64,000 nt of DNA from Acidobacteriota bacterium. GTDB taxonomy: Bacteria; Acidobacteriota; Terriglobia; Terriglobales; Acidobacteriaceae. Made by a program: the position numbers and the translations under genes. Of the stretch, positions 27,287-35,725 are shown piece after piece. Numbering within the stretch: position 1 is the first letter of the stretch; every line of letters starts with the position of its first letter. The stretch lies in assembly GCA_021803035.1 (NCBI GenBank), contig JAJZME010000050.1, positions 56,576 to 120,575 of the forward strand. Reading direction: 5' to 3'. The notes under the pieces are model-generated. The model saw nothing but the letters and a program-made list of their open reading frames with translations. It did no database searches and was not told the DNA's origin.

Positions 27287-28042
27287 ATGCAAGCTATTTC
27301 TTCTTTTCAGGATTCGGACGTCGATTTTGATCATGGGACGTTCGATGCGGCGGCGTTTGCCGCCCAGGCGCTGGCGGACTGGCAATCGCTGGCTGCGGTA
27401 ACCGACCACACCTTGCTCAAGCCAGACGCTACGCGCACGCAGTTGGAAAACCTCTGCGACGAAGCTGTCCGTTACCGCTTCGCCTGCGCCATGGTCCATC
27501 CGCTGTGGGTCACGGCAGCCGTGGGCCTGATGGCGGGCTCGGGCATTCCCGTGGGCGCGTTCATCGGTTTCCCGCTCGGCGCGTCGCTGGTCTCCACTCT
27601 GCGCCAGGAAGCCGTTGCGCTGGCCCGGCTGGGCGCGCGTGAGCTGGATATGGTGATCCCCATCGGCTATCTCAAGAGCGGCAACTACCAGGCCGTCGAG
27701 CACACCATCCACGCCGTAGCCAGCGTGGCTCATCACCACGGCGCGATTCTCAAGGTGACTCTGGAAACCGCCCTGTTAAGCGTGGAAGAAAAATTGCGCG
27801 GCGCCGAAATCGCCATCCAGGCCGGTACGGATTTCATTAAAACCTCTACAGGATTCGCCGCGCGCGGTGCTACCGCGGCTGACGTAGCCCTGATGCGCGG
27901 CGTGGCCGGCGGCCGCTGCGGCGTGAAGGCTGCTGGCGACATCCGCACGCTCGCCGATGCAAGAGCCATGCTCGAAGCCGGCGCAAATCGCATCGGAGCA
28001 TCGGCATCGGTGACGATTTTGCGGGAGTTGGGCGCCGAGTAG
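27287..28042 (+). CDS. deoC: Deoxyribose-phosphate aldolase
   Basis: Class I aldolase that splits 2-deoxyribose 5-phosphate into acetaldehyde and glyceraldehyde 3-phosphate. 251 aa. It has DHTLLKPDAT near the N-terminus, the Schiff-base lysine in FIKTSTGF and the second active-site lysine in GVKAAGDIRT. I chose ATG 27287 because AAGGAGC precedes it by 9 nt; an open frame extends 46 codons upstream but is not DeoC-like. It follows hpt. Confidence 0.93.
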   Translation: MQAISSFQDSDVDFDHGTFDAAAFAAQALADWQSLAAVTDHTLLKPDATRTQLENLCDEAVRYRFACAMVHPLWVTAAVGLMAGSGIPVGAFIGFPLGASLVSTLRQEAVALARLGARELDMVIPIGYLKSGNYQAVEHTIHAVASVAHHHGAILKVTLETALLSVEEKLRGAEIAIQAGTDFIKTSTGFAARGATAADVALMRGVAGGRCGVKAAGDIRTLADARAMLEAGANRIGASASVTILRELGAE

Positions 28043-28133
28043 CAACTGCGGCGCAAGAGTTCGCGGCTCACACTTCATGGTTCACAGCCCCAACGTTTGC
28101 CGGCCCGCGAACGCCATGCGCAAACTGTAAACC

Positions 28134-28315
28134 CAGGGCAATCGCATGAAGGCTATATGTTAACTTCCGTGGTTCCGATTTGCTCGCGCCGCAGGCGCAA
28201 TGCTCGTTAGCCCAGCGTTTCAACGCCGGGAAAGCGCCGGAAGAACACCTCGAAGCCCCGTAGCGGCGCAACCAGGCAAGCGCGGGCAGAACTGCCCGTT
28301 CATGCGATTGCCCTG
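28134..28315. repeat. MITE-like 182-bp element with perfect 17-bp terminal inverted repeats
   Basis: CAGGGCAATCGCATGAA (28134-28150) and its exact reverse complement (28299-28315) bound the unit. Inside are CGCCGCAGGCGC, an imperfect hairpin CCCAGCGTTTCAACGCCGGG (28210-28229), and CGGGCAG-AA-CTGCCCG (28283-28298) next to the right terminus. No open frame of note. The whole element lies in the deoC / phosphatase intergenic region. Confidence 0.85.
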
Positions 28316-28332
28316 ACTGTGAACCTCGCTCT

Positions 28333-30189
28333 ATGAACGTTGTGCCGCCTTTACGTTATCATTACCCTTCGACGGACATGTCTGCTACGCCGCCATCCCC
28401 ACCGGAAGCCAACGAGTTCGAGGGCGATTACCGTCCCGCCGACCCCGCGCCTCTTGACCCCGCCAATCCACGTGTTGAGCAGGTAGACGCGGCGTATCTG
28501 ATGAAGCTTACCGATGCGCTCAACACCACGCTCGACTTGCAGACTCTCCTCAACCGCGTCTCCGAACTGGTGCGCGCTGTCATTCAATACCGCATCTTTG
28601 CCATCTTCCTGGCCAACGACCGCACGCACGAGTTGCGCATGCGATTCCAGATCGGCCACACGCCCGCCGCCGCCCGGCTGCGCCTTCCCATGGGCAAAGG
28701 CATCGTGGGACAGGTGGCCCTGACGCGCCAACCCATGCTCGTGAATGACGTCACCACCGACGAGAACTACATCTCCACCAACCCCGATGTGCGCTCCGAG
28801 CTGGCCGTTCCGCTGATCGCCAAAAACCGGCTCATCGGCGTGCTCGATCTTGAAAGCGAGCAGGTAGGATTTTTCAGCCCCGACCATCTGCGCACACTCA
28901 CACTCACCGCCTCGCGCATCGCACAGGCCATCGAAAACGCCCGCCTCTATGCCCGCGTCTCCCGCCAGGCTCAAACCCTCGAGGTGCTGAACGAAATCTC
29001 GGTGGAGCTGGCGTCGATCCTGGAGCTTGATCCGCTGCTGGAGCGCGTCGGACAGCTCCTGCGCCGCCTCATCGACTACCAGATGTTCTCCATCATGCTG
29101 CTCGACGAAAAGGGCGACACGCTGATCACGCGCTACGCCTGGCGCTTCGGTTACTCGCACGCGCCCATGCGCCGCATCCCTGTCAACAGCGGCATCGTAG
29201 GCGCGGCGGTGCGCGAGTGGCGGCCCATCAACGTGCCCGACGTCAACAAGGATTCGCGTTACCTGCCCATGAACCCGGAGACGCGCTGCGAGCTCGTCGT
29301 TCCGCTCTTTTACAAGGGCCGCACCATCGGCGTGCTCGACCTCGAACACACCCGGCCCGGCTTCTTCAATGAAGAACACGAGCGCATGCTCACCACCATG
29401 GCCGCGCAGGTGGCCATCGCCATTGAGAATGCGCGCCTCTACCAGGCCGTGCGCCGCCAGGAGCACCAGCTTGAGCTGGATATGGCCATGGCGCGCGAGG
29501 TGCAGCTGCGCCTGCTCCCGCAAACGCTGCCCCAACACGACCATGCCGAGCTGGCGGCGCGGTTTCTTCCCGCGCGCACCATCGGCGGCGACCTCTACGA
29601 TTTTGTCGACTACGGCCCCGGCCGCACCGCCGTCATGCTGGGCGACGTCAGCGGTAAAGCCGCTCCCGCCGCGCTCTTTGCTGCGCTCGCCAGCGGCATC
29701 ATGCGCTCCGCCGCCGTGCAGCGCCCCGAACCCGCGCAGATGCTGGCCCAGTTGAACAACACCCTTATCGAGCGCAGGCTTGAATCGCAGTACGTCACCA
29801 TGCTCTTCGCCGTCTGGAACGACCAGAACCGGACCCTCCACGTAGCCAACTCGGGCGCCGTCCAACCCATTTTTTGCCGCGCCGGCCAGGCGGTCACGGT
29901 GCGCGCCGAAGGCTTTCCGCTCGGGCTTTTTTCCGATGTCTCTTACGAAGAGCTCAGCGTCGCCGCGCAGCCCGGCGACACCATCATCTTCATCTCCGAC
30001 GGCATTCTCGACGCCGAAAATGAGGTAGAAGAGATGTACGGTCAGGACCGCCTGTCCAGCCTGCTCTGCGCCAGCCGCAGCAAATCCGCCCAGGAGATCG
30101 CCGACGCCATCCTCGACGATGTAACCAGATTCCAGGGCATGCACGAGCGCTTCGACGACGAAACCATCATCGTGCTGCGCGTGCGGTAG
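28333..30189 (+). CDS. GAF-GAF-SpoIIE (PP2C-type) protein phosphatase
   Basis: 618 aa soluble signalling protein. GAF domain 1 is at about 60-205 and GAF domain 2 at about 220-370; both contain the repeated block FFxxxHxRxLTxxAxxxAxAIENARLY at their ends. A coiled linker leads to a PP2C/SpoIIE domain (about 395-617) with metal-binding acidic motifs GGDLYDF and LGDVSGKAA and a C-terminal ISDGILDAEN / DDETIIVLRVR. Such proteins usually dephosphorylate STAS anti-sigma-antagonists; no STAS or anti-sigma gene is adjacent. The start may be ATG 28333 or ATG 28378; neither has a strong ribosome-binding site. Confidence 0.9.
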   Translation: MNVVPPLRYHYPSTDMSATPPSPPEANEFEGDYRPADPAPLDPANPRVEQVDAAYLMKLTDALNTTLDLQTLLNRVSELVRAVIQYRIFAIFLANDRTHELRMRFQIGHTPAAARLRLPMGKGIVGQVALTRQPMLVNDVTTDENYISTNPDVRSELAVPLIAKNRLIGVLDLESEQVGFFSPDHLRTLTLTASRIAQAIENARLYARVSRQAQTLEVLNEISVELASILELDPLLERVGQLLRRLIDYQMFSIMLLDEKGDTLITRYAWRFGYSHAPMRRIPVNSGIVGAAVREWRPINVPDVNKDSRYLPMNPETRCELVVPLFYKGRTIGVLDLEHTRPGFFNEEHERMLTTMAAQVAIAIENARLYQAVRRQEHQLELDMAMAREVQLRLLPQTLPQHDHAELAARFLPARTIGGDLYDFVDYGPGRTAVMLGDVSGKAAPAALFAALASGIMRSAAVQRPEPAQMLAQLNNTLIERRLESQYVTMLFAVWNDQNRTLHVANSGAVQPIFCRAGQAVTVRAEGFPLGLFSDVSYEELSVAAQPGDTIIFISDGILDAENEVEEMYGQDRLSSLLCASRSKSAQEIADAILDDVTRFQGMHERFDDETIIVLRVR

Positions 30190-30250
30190 CCTCATCGCCA
30201 TTCGATAAACTTGAAAAGAGGACCATTTCAGGGTCCCCTCTGGAGCCATC

Positions 30251-31552
30251 TTGCACACGGCCACTCAGGAACGCCTCGTCCGCCCCGCCCGCAACATCTA
30301 CGGCAGCCTGCGCCTGCCCGGCGACAAATCCATCAGCCACCGCTACGGCATGCTCGCGGCCTTCGCCCAGGGCGTCTCGCGCTTCACCAACTTCTCCACC
30401 GGCGCCGACTGCGCTTCCACACTGGCCTGCATGGAAGCTCTGGGCGCGAAGATCAATCGAACCGGCAATCAAGCCATCGAGATCACCGGCGTCGCCGGCC
30501 GCGTCACGCCCGCCAGCCACCCGCTCGACTGCGGCAACTCCGGCTCCACTATGCGCATGATCTCCGGCCTGCTGGCCCCGCAGCAGGGCCGCTTCACTCT
30601 CATCGGCGACGCCTCCCTCTCGCGCCGCCCCATGGAGCGCATCCGCAAGCCGCTCGAAGCCATGGGCGCCCGGCTCACCCTCACTGACGGCCACGCGCCC
30701 ATCCAGATTGAAGGCGCGCCGCTGAAGGCCATCGACTACACGCCCTCCGTCTCCAGCGCCCAGGTCAAGACCTGCATCCTGCTCGCCGGCCTGCAAACCG
30801 CCGGCACCACCACCGTGCGCGAAGCCGTTCGCACCCGCGACCACAGTGAGCTGGCCCTGCGCGCCTTTGGCGCCACCGTCGAGCGCACCATGGACTCGGT
30901 CTCGATCGCCGGCCCCCAACCCCTGCACGCCATTGACGCCACCGTGCCCGGCGACATCTCTTCGGCCGCGTTCTTCCTGTGCGCCGCCGCGCTCTTCCCC
31001 GGCTCCAACCTCGTCTTCGACGAGCTTGGCCTCAACCCCACCCGCGCCGCTCTTCTCGACGTTCTCACCGCGCTCGGCGCGCGCATCGCCGTACTCAACC
31101 TCGAAGAGAAGCATGCCGAGCTGGTAGGCACCGTCCAGATCACCGCGCCCGTCGACGGCATTGGATCAACCACGATCAGCGGCCCGGTTGCCGCTCAACT
31201 CATCGACGAGCTCCCCGTGCTCGCCGCCATCGGCCCTTATACCCGCGGCGGCATCCGCATCCGCGATGCCCGCGAACTGCGCGTCAAAGAGTCCGACCGC
31301 ATTGCGCTCGTCGCCAAAAACCTGCGCGCCATGGGCGCCGAGGTGGAGGAGTTCGAAGACGGCCTCGACGTGCCCGGCGGCCAAACCCTGCACGGCGCAA
31401 CCATCCACTCCGGCGGCGATCACCGCATCGCCATGGCCTTCAGCGTAGCGGCTCTCCGCGCCGAAGGCGAAACCCTCATTCAGGGTGCGGACTCCGCGGC
31501 AATCAGCTTCCCCGAGTTCTTTGACCTGCTCGATCTTGTGGCCGAGCGGTAG
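30251..31552 (+). CDS. aroA: 3-phosphoshikimate 1-carboxyvinyltransferase (EPSP synthase)
   Basis: Sixth step of the shikimate pathway: transfers enolpyruvyl from PEP to shikimate 3-phosphate. 433 aa. The active-site loops LPGDKSISHRYGMLA, DCGNSGSTMRMISGLL, SRRPMERI, VKESDRI and DHRIAMAF are intact. The start is TTG 30251 with TGGAG 8 nt upstream. It begins 61 nt after the phosphatase gene, and its stop faces convergent truA across a repeat-bearing gap. Confidence 0.93.
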   Translation: MHTATQERLVRPARNIYGSLRLPGDKSISHRYGMLAAFAQGVSRFTNFSTGADCASTLACMEALGAKINRTGNQAIEITGVAGRVTPASHPLDCGNSGSTMRMISGLLAPQQGRFTLIGDASLSRRPMERIRKPLEAMGARLTLTDGHAPIQIEGAPLKAIDYTPSVSSAQVKTCILLAGLQTAGTTTVREAVRTRDHSELALRAFGATVERTMDSVSIAGPQPLHAIDATVPGDISSAAFFLCAAALFPGSNLVFDELGLNPTRAALLDVLTALGARIAVLNLEEKHAELVGTVQITAPVDGIGSTTISGPVAAQLIDELPVLAAIGPYTRGGIRIRDARELRVKESDRIALVAKNLRAMGAEVEEFEDGLDVPGGQTLHGATIHSGGDHRIAMAFSVAALRAEGETLIQGADSAAISFPEFFDLLDLVAER

Positions 31553-31685
31553 AGAAGAACGCCGCTCACGACTCGTTCGAAATCGGCGCAAGTCGCCTCC
31601 GGCAAAACCAGAGGCTTTGTGGCTTGCGGCCCCTCAAAGAGACCCGAAGGGGCTGGACTGGCATTTGTGCAACCTGCCCTGATCC

Positions 31686-31760
31686 TGCGCCGCAGGCGCA
31701 TTGTGCATTAGCCCAGCGTTTCAACGCTGGGAAAGCGCCGCCCGTTCATGCGACTACCCC
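31686..31760. repeat. Shortened relative of the 17-bp-TIR element, overlapping truA stop
   Basis: Matches the inner right half of the 28134-28315 element: TGCGCCGCAGGCGC, the perfect hairpin CCCAGCGTTTCAACGCTGGG (31712-31731), GAAAGCGCCG, then CCCGTTCATGCGA before diverging. The truA stop codon (31754-31756, minus strand) falls within its terminal motif. Confidence 0.7.
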
Positions 31761-32638
31761 GCGTCGGTCGGTGACCTCCGCCCCAATGCCGGTATGGCCC
31801 AGTCTTCCCCGTATTCCACCGAATGCAGAAACAGTCCCCGCGCCGGTGCCGTGGGGCCGGCGGCTGAACGGTCGCGGGCGGCGAGGATGCGCGGGATGTC
31901 GTCGAGCTGCAGATAGCCGCGGCCCACGTCCAGCATGGTGCCCACCAGATTCCGGACCATGTGGTGCAGGAAGCCGTTGCCGCGGACGCGGTAAACCAGA
32001 ATTTCGCCGGCGTCCGTTAACCGCCGCTCCCAGGCCGAGGAGTAAATGGTCCTCACCGGGGCTGCGGGTGTCCTTGCTTCCTGGTCCTCATGCAGGCTGC
32101 GCGCGGCATCGCGAGTGGCCTGGTCTGGATCGCTGGCGGCGAAGCTCCGGAAGTCGTGTTCGCCCTCGAACAGGCGGGCAGAGTCTTCGAGCGCCTGCAT
32201 GCCGGCTGGCATTGTATAGGCGTAGACATAGCGCGCCAGAAAGGGCGGGCAAAGCGCGCCGCGGAAGATGCGGTACTCATAGGTTTTGGCCACGGCCGAG
32301 TGCCGGGCATGAAATGTGGCCGGAGCGATGGCGGCTTCCAGGATGCGGATGGACGGGGGCAAGGTGCGGTTGAGCGCGCGCTGGAGATTCGCCGGCGGAA
32401 TGGGCGCGCGCAGGAAGAAGCTGGCCACCTGCGCCAGGGCGTGCACGCCGGCGTCGGTTCGTCCTGCGCCTTGAGGCAGCGGCGTTTCGCCCGTGATGCG
32501 GCCCAGGGCGGACTGCAACTCGCCCTGGATGGTCGGCTCGCCCGGCTGGATCTGCCAGCCGCGAAAATCGGCGCCGTCATAGGCCACGGTGAGCCGCCAG
32601 TTTTGTGGGCCGGGCGCGGGTTGAGCTTGATCGGTCAC
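31754..32638 (-). CDS. truA: tRNA pseudouridine(38-40) synthase TruA
   Basis: Isomerises uridines 38-40 in the anticodon arm of tRNAs. 294 aa. The nucleophilic aspartate is D62 in QGAGRTDAGVHALAQ; the N-terminal VAYDGADFRGWQ and C-terminal FLHHMVRNLVGTML motifs are present. The GTG start at 32638 is weakly supported by GGAA upstream. The C-terminus is about 20-30 residues longer than usual and its stop codon lies in a dispersed-repeat remnant. Confidence 0.93.
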   Translation of the reverse strand: MTDQAQPAPGPQNWRLTVAYDGADFRGWQIQPGEPTIQGELQSALGRITGETPLPQGAGRTDAGVHALAQVASFFLRAPIPPANLQRALNRTLPPSIRILEAAIAPATFHARHSAVAKTYEYRIFRGALCPPFLARYVYAYTMPAGMQALEDSARLFEGEHDFRSFAASDPDQATRDAARSLHEDQEARTPAAPVRTIYSSAWERRLTDAGEILVYRVRGNGFLHHMVRNLVGTMLDVGRGYLQLDDIPRILAARDRSAAGPTAPARGLFLHSVEYGEDWAIPALGRRSPTDAG

Positions 32639-33083
32639 GGGGTTCCGTTCGCCCGGGCATCCACAGGCAAATGGGACCGGAGCACGCTGCTCATTCTATC
32701 GCCTGGGTGGCGTGTTGGCGGTTTGCACAGCCGGCAGAGGCACAGAGGTTGTCAGGGGCGATAGAGATGGAGTATTTTACTAACCAGTTAGTTAATTCTG
32801 AGATCGTGCGGCATTGCGCATCTCTCCCCCGATTTCCTTCGAGCTGCCTCGGCTGCGGACAGAGCATTCTCGCGGATTGGCACAAGGTTTGGCGGGAGAA
32901 GTTAGCGGGAAAACACCAGGCTGGAACAGGCCGGCTATCGATCCCGTAGTAATCGGCAAGCCTTACGTGCCAAACTGGAAGCGGAAATCGAATGGAAAAG
33001 CCGGAAACTTGCATTCGGAGCGGTTGACCGACCGTTTTATGGCTTTGCGTTCCGTGTGCCGTAACAGTTTGTGGAGACGAATC
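32639..33083. other. Divergent intergenic region truA / TolC-family gene
   Basis: 445 bases with promoter and operator at 32749-32792 (listed separately). The remaining 290 bases up to the preferred TolC start carry an open frame (from TTG 32814) that continues into the TolC gene, but its translation has no signal-like or conserved character, so I regard it as a long 5' leader. Confidence 0.5.
32749..32792 (+). promoter_or_regulatory. Sigma70-like promoter with TetR-type palindromic operator
   Basis: TTGTCA (32749-32754), 18-nt spacer, TATTTT (32773-32778), immediately followed by ACTAAC-CA-GTTAGT (32779-32792), a perfect 6+6 inverted repeat. The palindrome would cover the transcription start, the classic position for a TetR-family repressor. 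No TetR gene is in the window. Confidence 0.55.
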
Positions 33084-35249
33084 ATGGATTTCGAGAGCAG
33101 AGGTGTGTTTGACGGGGCGCGGCAGATCGCGCCAGGCGCATGCGAGGCAGCAGGGCGCGGTCCGGCGGCACGGCGGAAGGGGAGCGGCCGGTTGCGCGCG
33201 GCGGCGCTGGTGATGCTGACATTGACGGCGACCATGCCGCAAGGCTACGGACAACAACTGCTGGGAGCGGGCCAGAAGAGACCGTCGAAGGAGGCGTCGC
33301 ACCTGCCGCCGGCGCCGGCGCCCATGCTTACGCAGCCGTTTTCGCTGCGGCCCACGGCGCGTAACTATGCCAAGTCGTTTGTTCCCTGGTACGGCAATCC
33401 CATCTTGCGCTATCTGCCCACGACGGTGCCCAAGGCCAACTTCGAGAACTCGCTTCAGCTCGACGATCTGATCCGGAACGGCAAGATTTATCTGAGCCTA
33501 TCCGATGCGCTGGCGCTGGCCATTGAGAACAACTACGACATCGCCATTGCCCGCTACAATCTCGACATTGCGGATTCGGATATCCTGCGCACAAGTTCCG
33601 GTCAAGCGCCGCTGGGCGCGCCCTCTGGCCTGGTGACGGGCACGCTGGGCGGCACCGTGACCACATTAGCTACCGGAGGCGGCCCGGGCGGCACGACGGT
33701 GGGCTCGGGCGGCGCGGGTTCGGGCGTAAGCGGGCTCACACAGACCACGGCCGGCGCCGGACCGGCGCCCGAGAACCTCGATCCCACGGTTACCGGGACG
33801 ATTCAGTTCGAGCGCGAGCTGACCCCACAGGTCAACACGCTGTTTTCCGGCGGCAAGCCCACGCTGAGCACCAACACGGACCAGTACAATTTCACCTTCG
33901 GCAAAGGATTTATCACCGGTGCCGATTTGACCGTCTCGCTGCAAAACTCCCGCATCACAACCGACAACCCGTTCGATGATTACAGTCCTTATCTGCAGTC
34001 GGTTTTCAGAGCGCAACTGACTCAGCATCTGCTGCAAGGCAGGGGCATCTGGATCAACAAGCGCTTCATGTACCAGGCCATCAACGACCGGCGCATCACC
34101 AATGCCTCGTTCCGCCAGCAGGTTCTTTATACCGTCGATCAGGTCGAAAACATCTACTGGGGTCTTGTCCAGGCCTATGAGAATGTGCAGGCCGAGCAGC
34201 GCGCCCTGGCACAGAGCACGCAATTGCTGGCCGACGACAAGAAGCAGGTGCAGATCGGGAGCATGGCGCCGCTGGATGTGGTGAACGCCGAAGCGGGCGT
34301 AGCCAGTGACCGGCAGGCGCTCATCAGCGCGGAGAATGCACTCAACTACCAGCAGCAGATCATCAAGCAGGCCATAGCGCGCAATCTCAACAGCCCGATT
34401 CTGTCAGCGGCTCCCGTTATTCCCACGGATCGGGTGAACCTGGCGCCGATTCCGCAAGAGAACGAGCCCACGCAGGAGCTGGTGAAGGAGGCATTCAAGC
34501 GGCGGCCGGAGCTGGAAGAGGCGGTGCTGACGCTGCGCAACGACGAGATCACGCTGCGCGGCGCGCGGAATGCGCTGCTGCCAACGCTCGACGCCTATGC
34601 ATTCTACGGATCGAGCGCGCTGGGCGGCGAACAGAACCCGGTGGCTCTCAACTTTGCTACGGGCGAGACCTACCCGCCGGGCACGTTTCATACGCGCGGC
34701 TACGGCACGGTCTTCGGGGACCTGTTCAACAGCTCGGCGCCGGACAAGGGCGTGGGATTCAACCTGTCCATTCCCATCAGCAACCGCCCCGCCGAGGCTA
34801 CGCAGGAGCGCGCCGTGATGGAGTACCGCCAGGCGGAGCTGCGGCTGGAACAGCTTTATACGCAGATCCGCATGCAGGTGGTGAACGCCAAGTACGCGCT
34901 CACGAACGACCGCGCGGCGGTCCAGGCCGCGCTTGCAGCCGAGAAATACAACCAGGAGAGCCTGAACGACGTAATGAAGGAGCTGCAACTGGGGGCGGCA
35001 ACTACCCAGGACGTGCTTATGCAGCATCGCAACCTGGCCACGGCGGAATACAACGTGATCGCCGCTGAGACGCAGTATGCCAAGGACCGCGCCAGCCTTT
35101 ACCAGATTCTGGCTACAACGCTGAAGCATTACCGGATCAATCTGACCGATGCCGCGGAGGATAAGGTGCCAACTGCGCCGCTGATCCCCGGCATTACGCA
35201 GGCTCCGCCGGGGCAGGAGCCGCCGATGACCGCTCCGGTGGGCAAGTAG
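33084..35249 (+). CDS. TolC-family outer-membrane efflux protein
   Basis: 721 aa outer-membrane channel with two OEP-type repeats. Long helical segments (e.g. QVENIYWGLVQAYENVQAEQRAL and RMQVVNAKYALTNDRAAVQAAL) alternate with strand regions. An N-terminal hydrophobic segment (LRAAALVMLTLTATMPQGYG) follows a charged leader. A glycine/threonine-rich low-complexity insert of about 50 residues lies near residues 180-225, unusual for TolC. ATG 33084 has GGAGA 7 nt upstream. Unlike most efflux TolC genes it has no adjacent membrane-fusion or RND pump genes in the window. Confidence 0.88.
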   Translation: MDFESRGVFDGARQIAPGACEAAGRGPAARRKGSGRLRAAALVMLTLTATMPQGYGQQLLGAGQKRPSKEASHLPPAPAPMLTQPFSLRPTARNYAKSFVPWYGNPILRYLPTTVPKANFENSLQLDDLIRNGKIYLSLSDALALAIENNYDIAIARYNLDIADSDILRTSSGQAPLGAPSGLVTGTLGGTVTTLATGGGPGGTTVGSGGAGSGVSGLTQTTAGAGPAPENLDPTVTGTIQFERELTPQVNTLFSGGKPTLSTNTDQYNFTFGKGFITGADLTVSLQNSRITTDNPFDDYSPYLQSVFRAQLTQHLLQGRGIWINKRFMYQAINDRRITNASFRQQVLYTVDQVENIYWGLVQAYENVQAEQRALAQSTQLLADDKKQVQIGSMAPLDVVNAEAGVASDRQALISAENALNYQQQIIKQAIARNLNSPILSAAPVIPTDRVNLAPIPQENEPTQELVKEAFKRRPELEEAVLTLRNDEITLRGARNALLPTLDAYAFYGSSALGGEQNPVALNFATGETYPPGTFHTRGYGTVFGDLFNSSAPDKGVGFNLSIPISNRPAEATQERAVMEYRQAELRLEQLYTQIRMQVVNAKYALTNDRAAVQAALAAEKYNQESLNDVMKELQLGAATTQDVLMQHRNLATAEYNVIAAETQYAKDRASLYQILATTLKHYRINLTDAAEDKVPTAPLIPGITQAPPGQEPPMTAPVGK

Positions 35250-35725
35250 CTGTTGCAGCATGCGGCGCTGGCCGAAAGCGTGATCGCGCGGCATGGCCAG
35301 CGCGGGCAGAACTGCCCGTTCATGCGATTGCCCTGCCCCTGCGGCCTCCACGGCGAAGCCGGGAGTTCTCCCATGAGCGAATAGTGCAGGCTAGGGTTCC
35401 AGCCAACACCAACTGAAAGCGTGTTCCTGATGTAAAAAAATCAACGCATTTTTGCCGATTAATTCGCGCAAAAGCGTAGAGTCGAAGATAGCTCCAGAAA
35501 GAACAATTCGGTGCCGGTCAGGACTGGCAACCTGAAAAGAAAGAGTGGGCAACGCACCCCCCTCAAAATATTTTTCTTCCCCACAGAATTTTTGCAGGCA
35601 ATTTTTTTCTGCCCAGATTCCGCAAATCTGCTGCCCGGCTGTCCCACGATGAGAAACACCGCCTTCCTCATCGCGCGAACCTTCGCCATCGGGATTCGCC
35701 GTCCCGCAACATCGGAGAGTCCGGC
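35250..35725. other. Intergenic region TolC gene / flgE
   Basis: 476 bases between two convergent genes. Contains the repeat copy at 35299-35335 and an AT-rich stretch (35425-35620) with several A and T runs but no convincing hairpin-plus-T terminator. No open frame with coding character was found. Confidence 0.5.
35299..35335. repeat. Right end of the 17-bp-TIR element, solo copy
   Basis: 37 nt identical to 28279-28315, including the hairpin CGGGCAG-AA-CTGCCCG and the full terminal TTCATGCGATTGCCCTG. No matching left end nearby. Confidence 0.8.

Noticed and set aside
28351..30264. 637-codon minus-strand frame opposite the GAF-SpoIIE gene
   Set aside because: Shadow of a clear two-GAF/PP2C protein; translation is low-complexity.
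32814..33083. Upstream extension of the TolC gene from TTG 32814
   Set aside because: Non-signal-like leader, no ribosome-binding site; ATG 33084 has one and precedes a plausible export signal.
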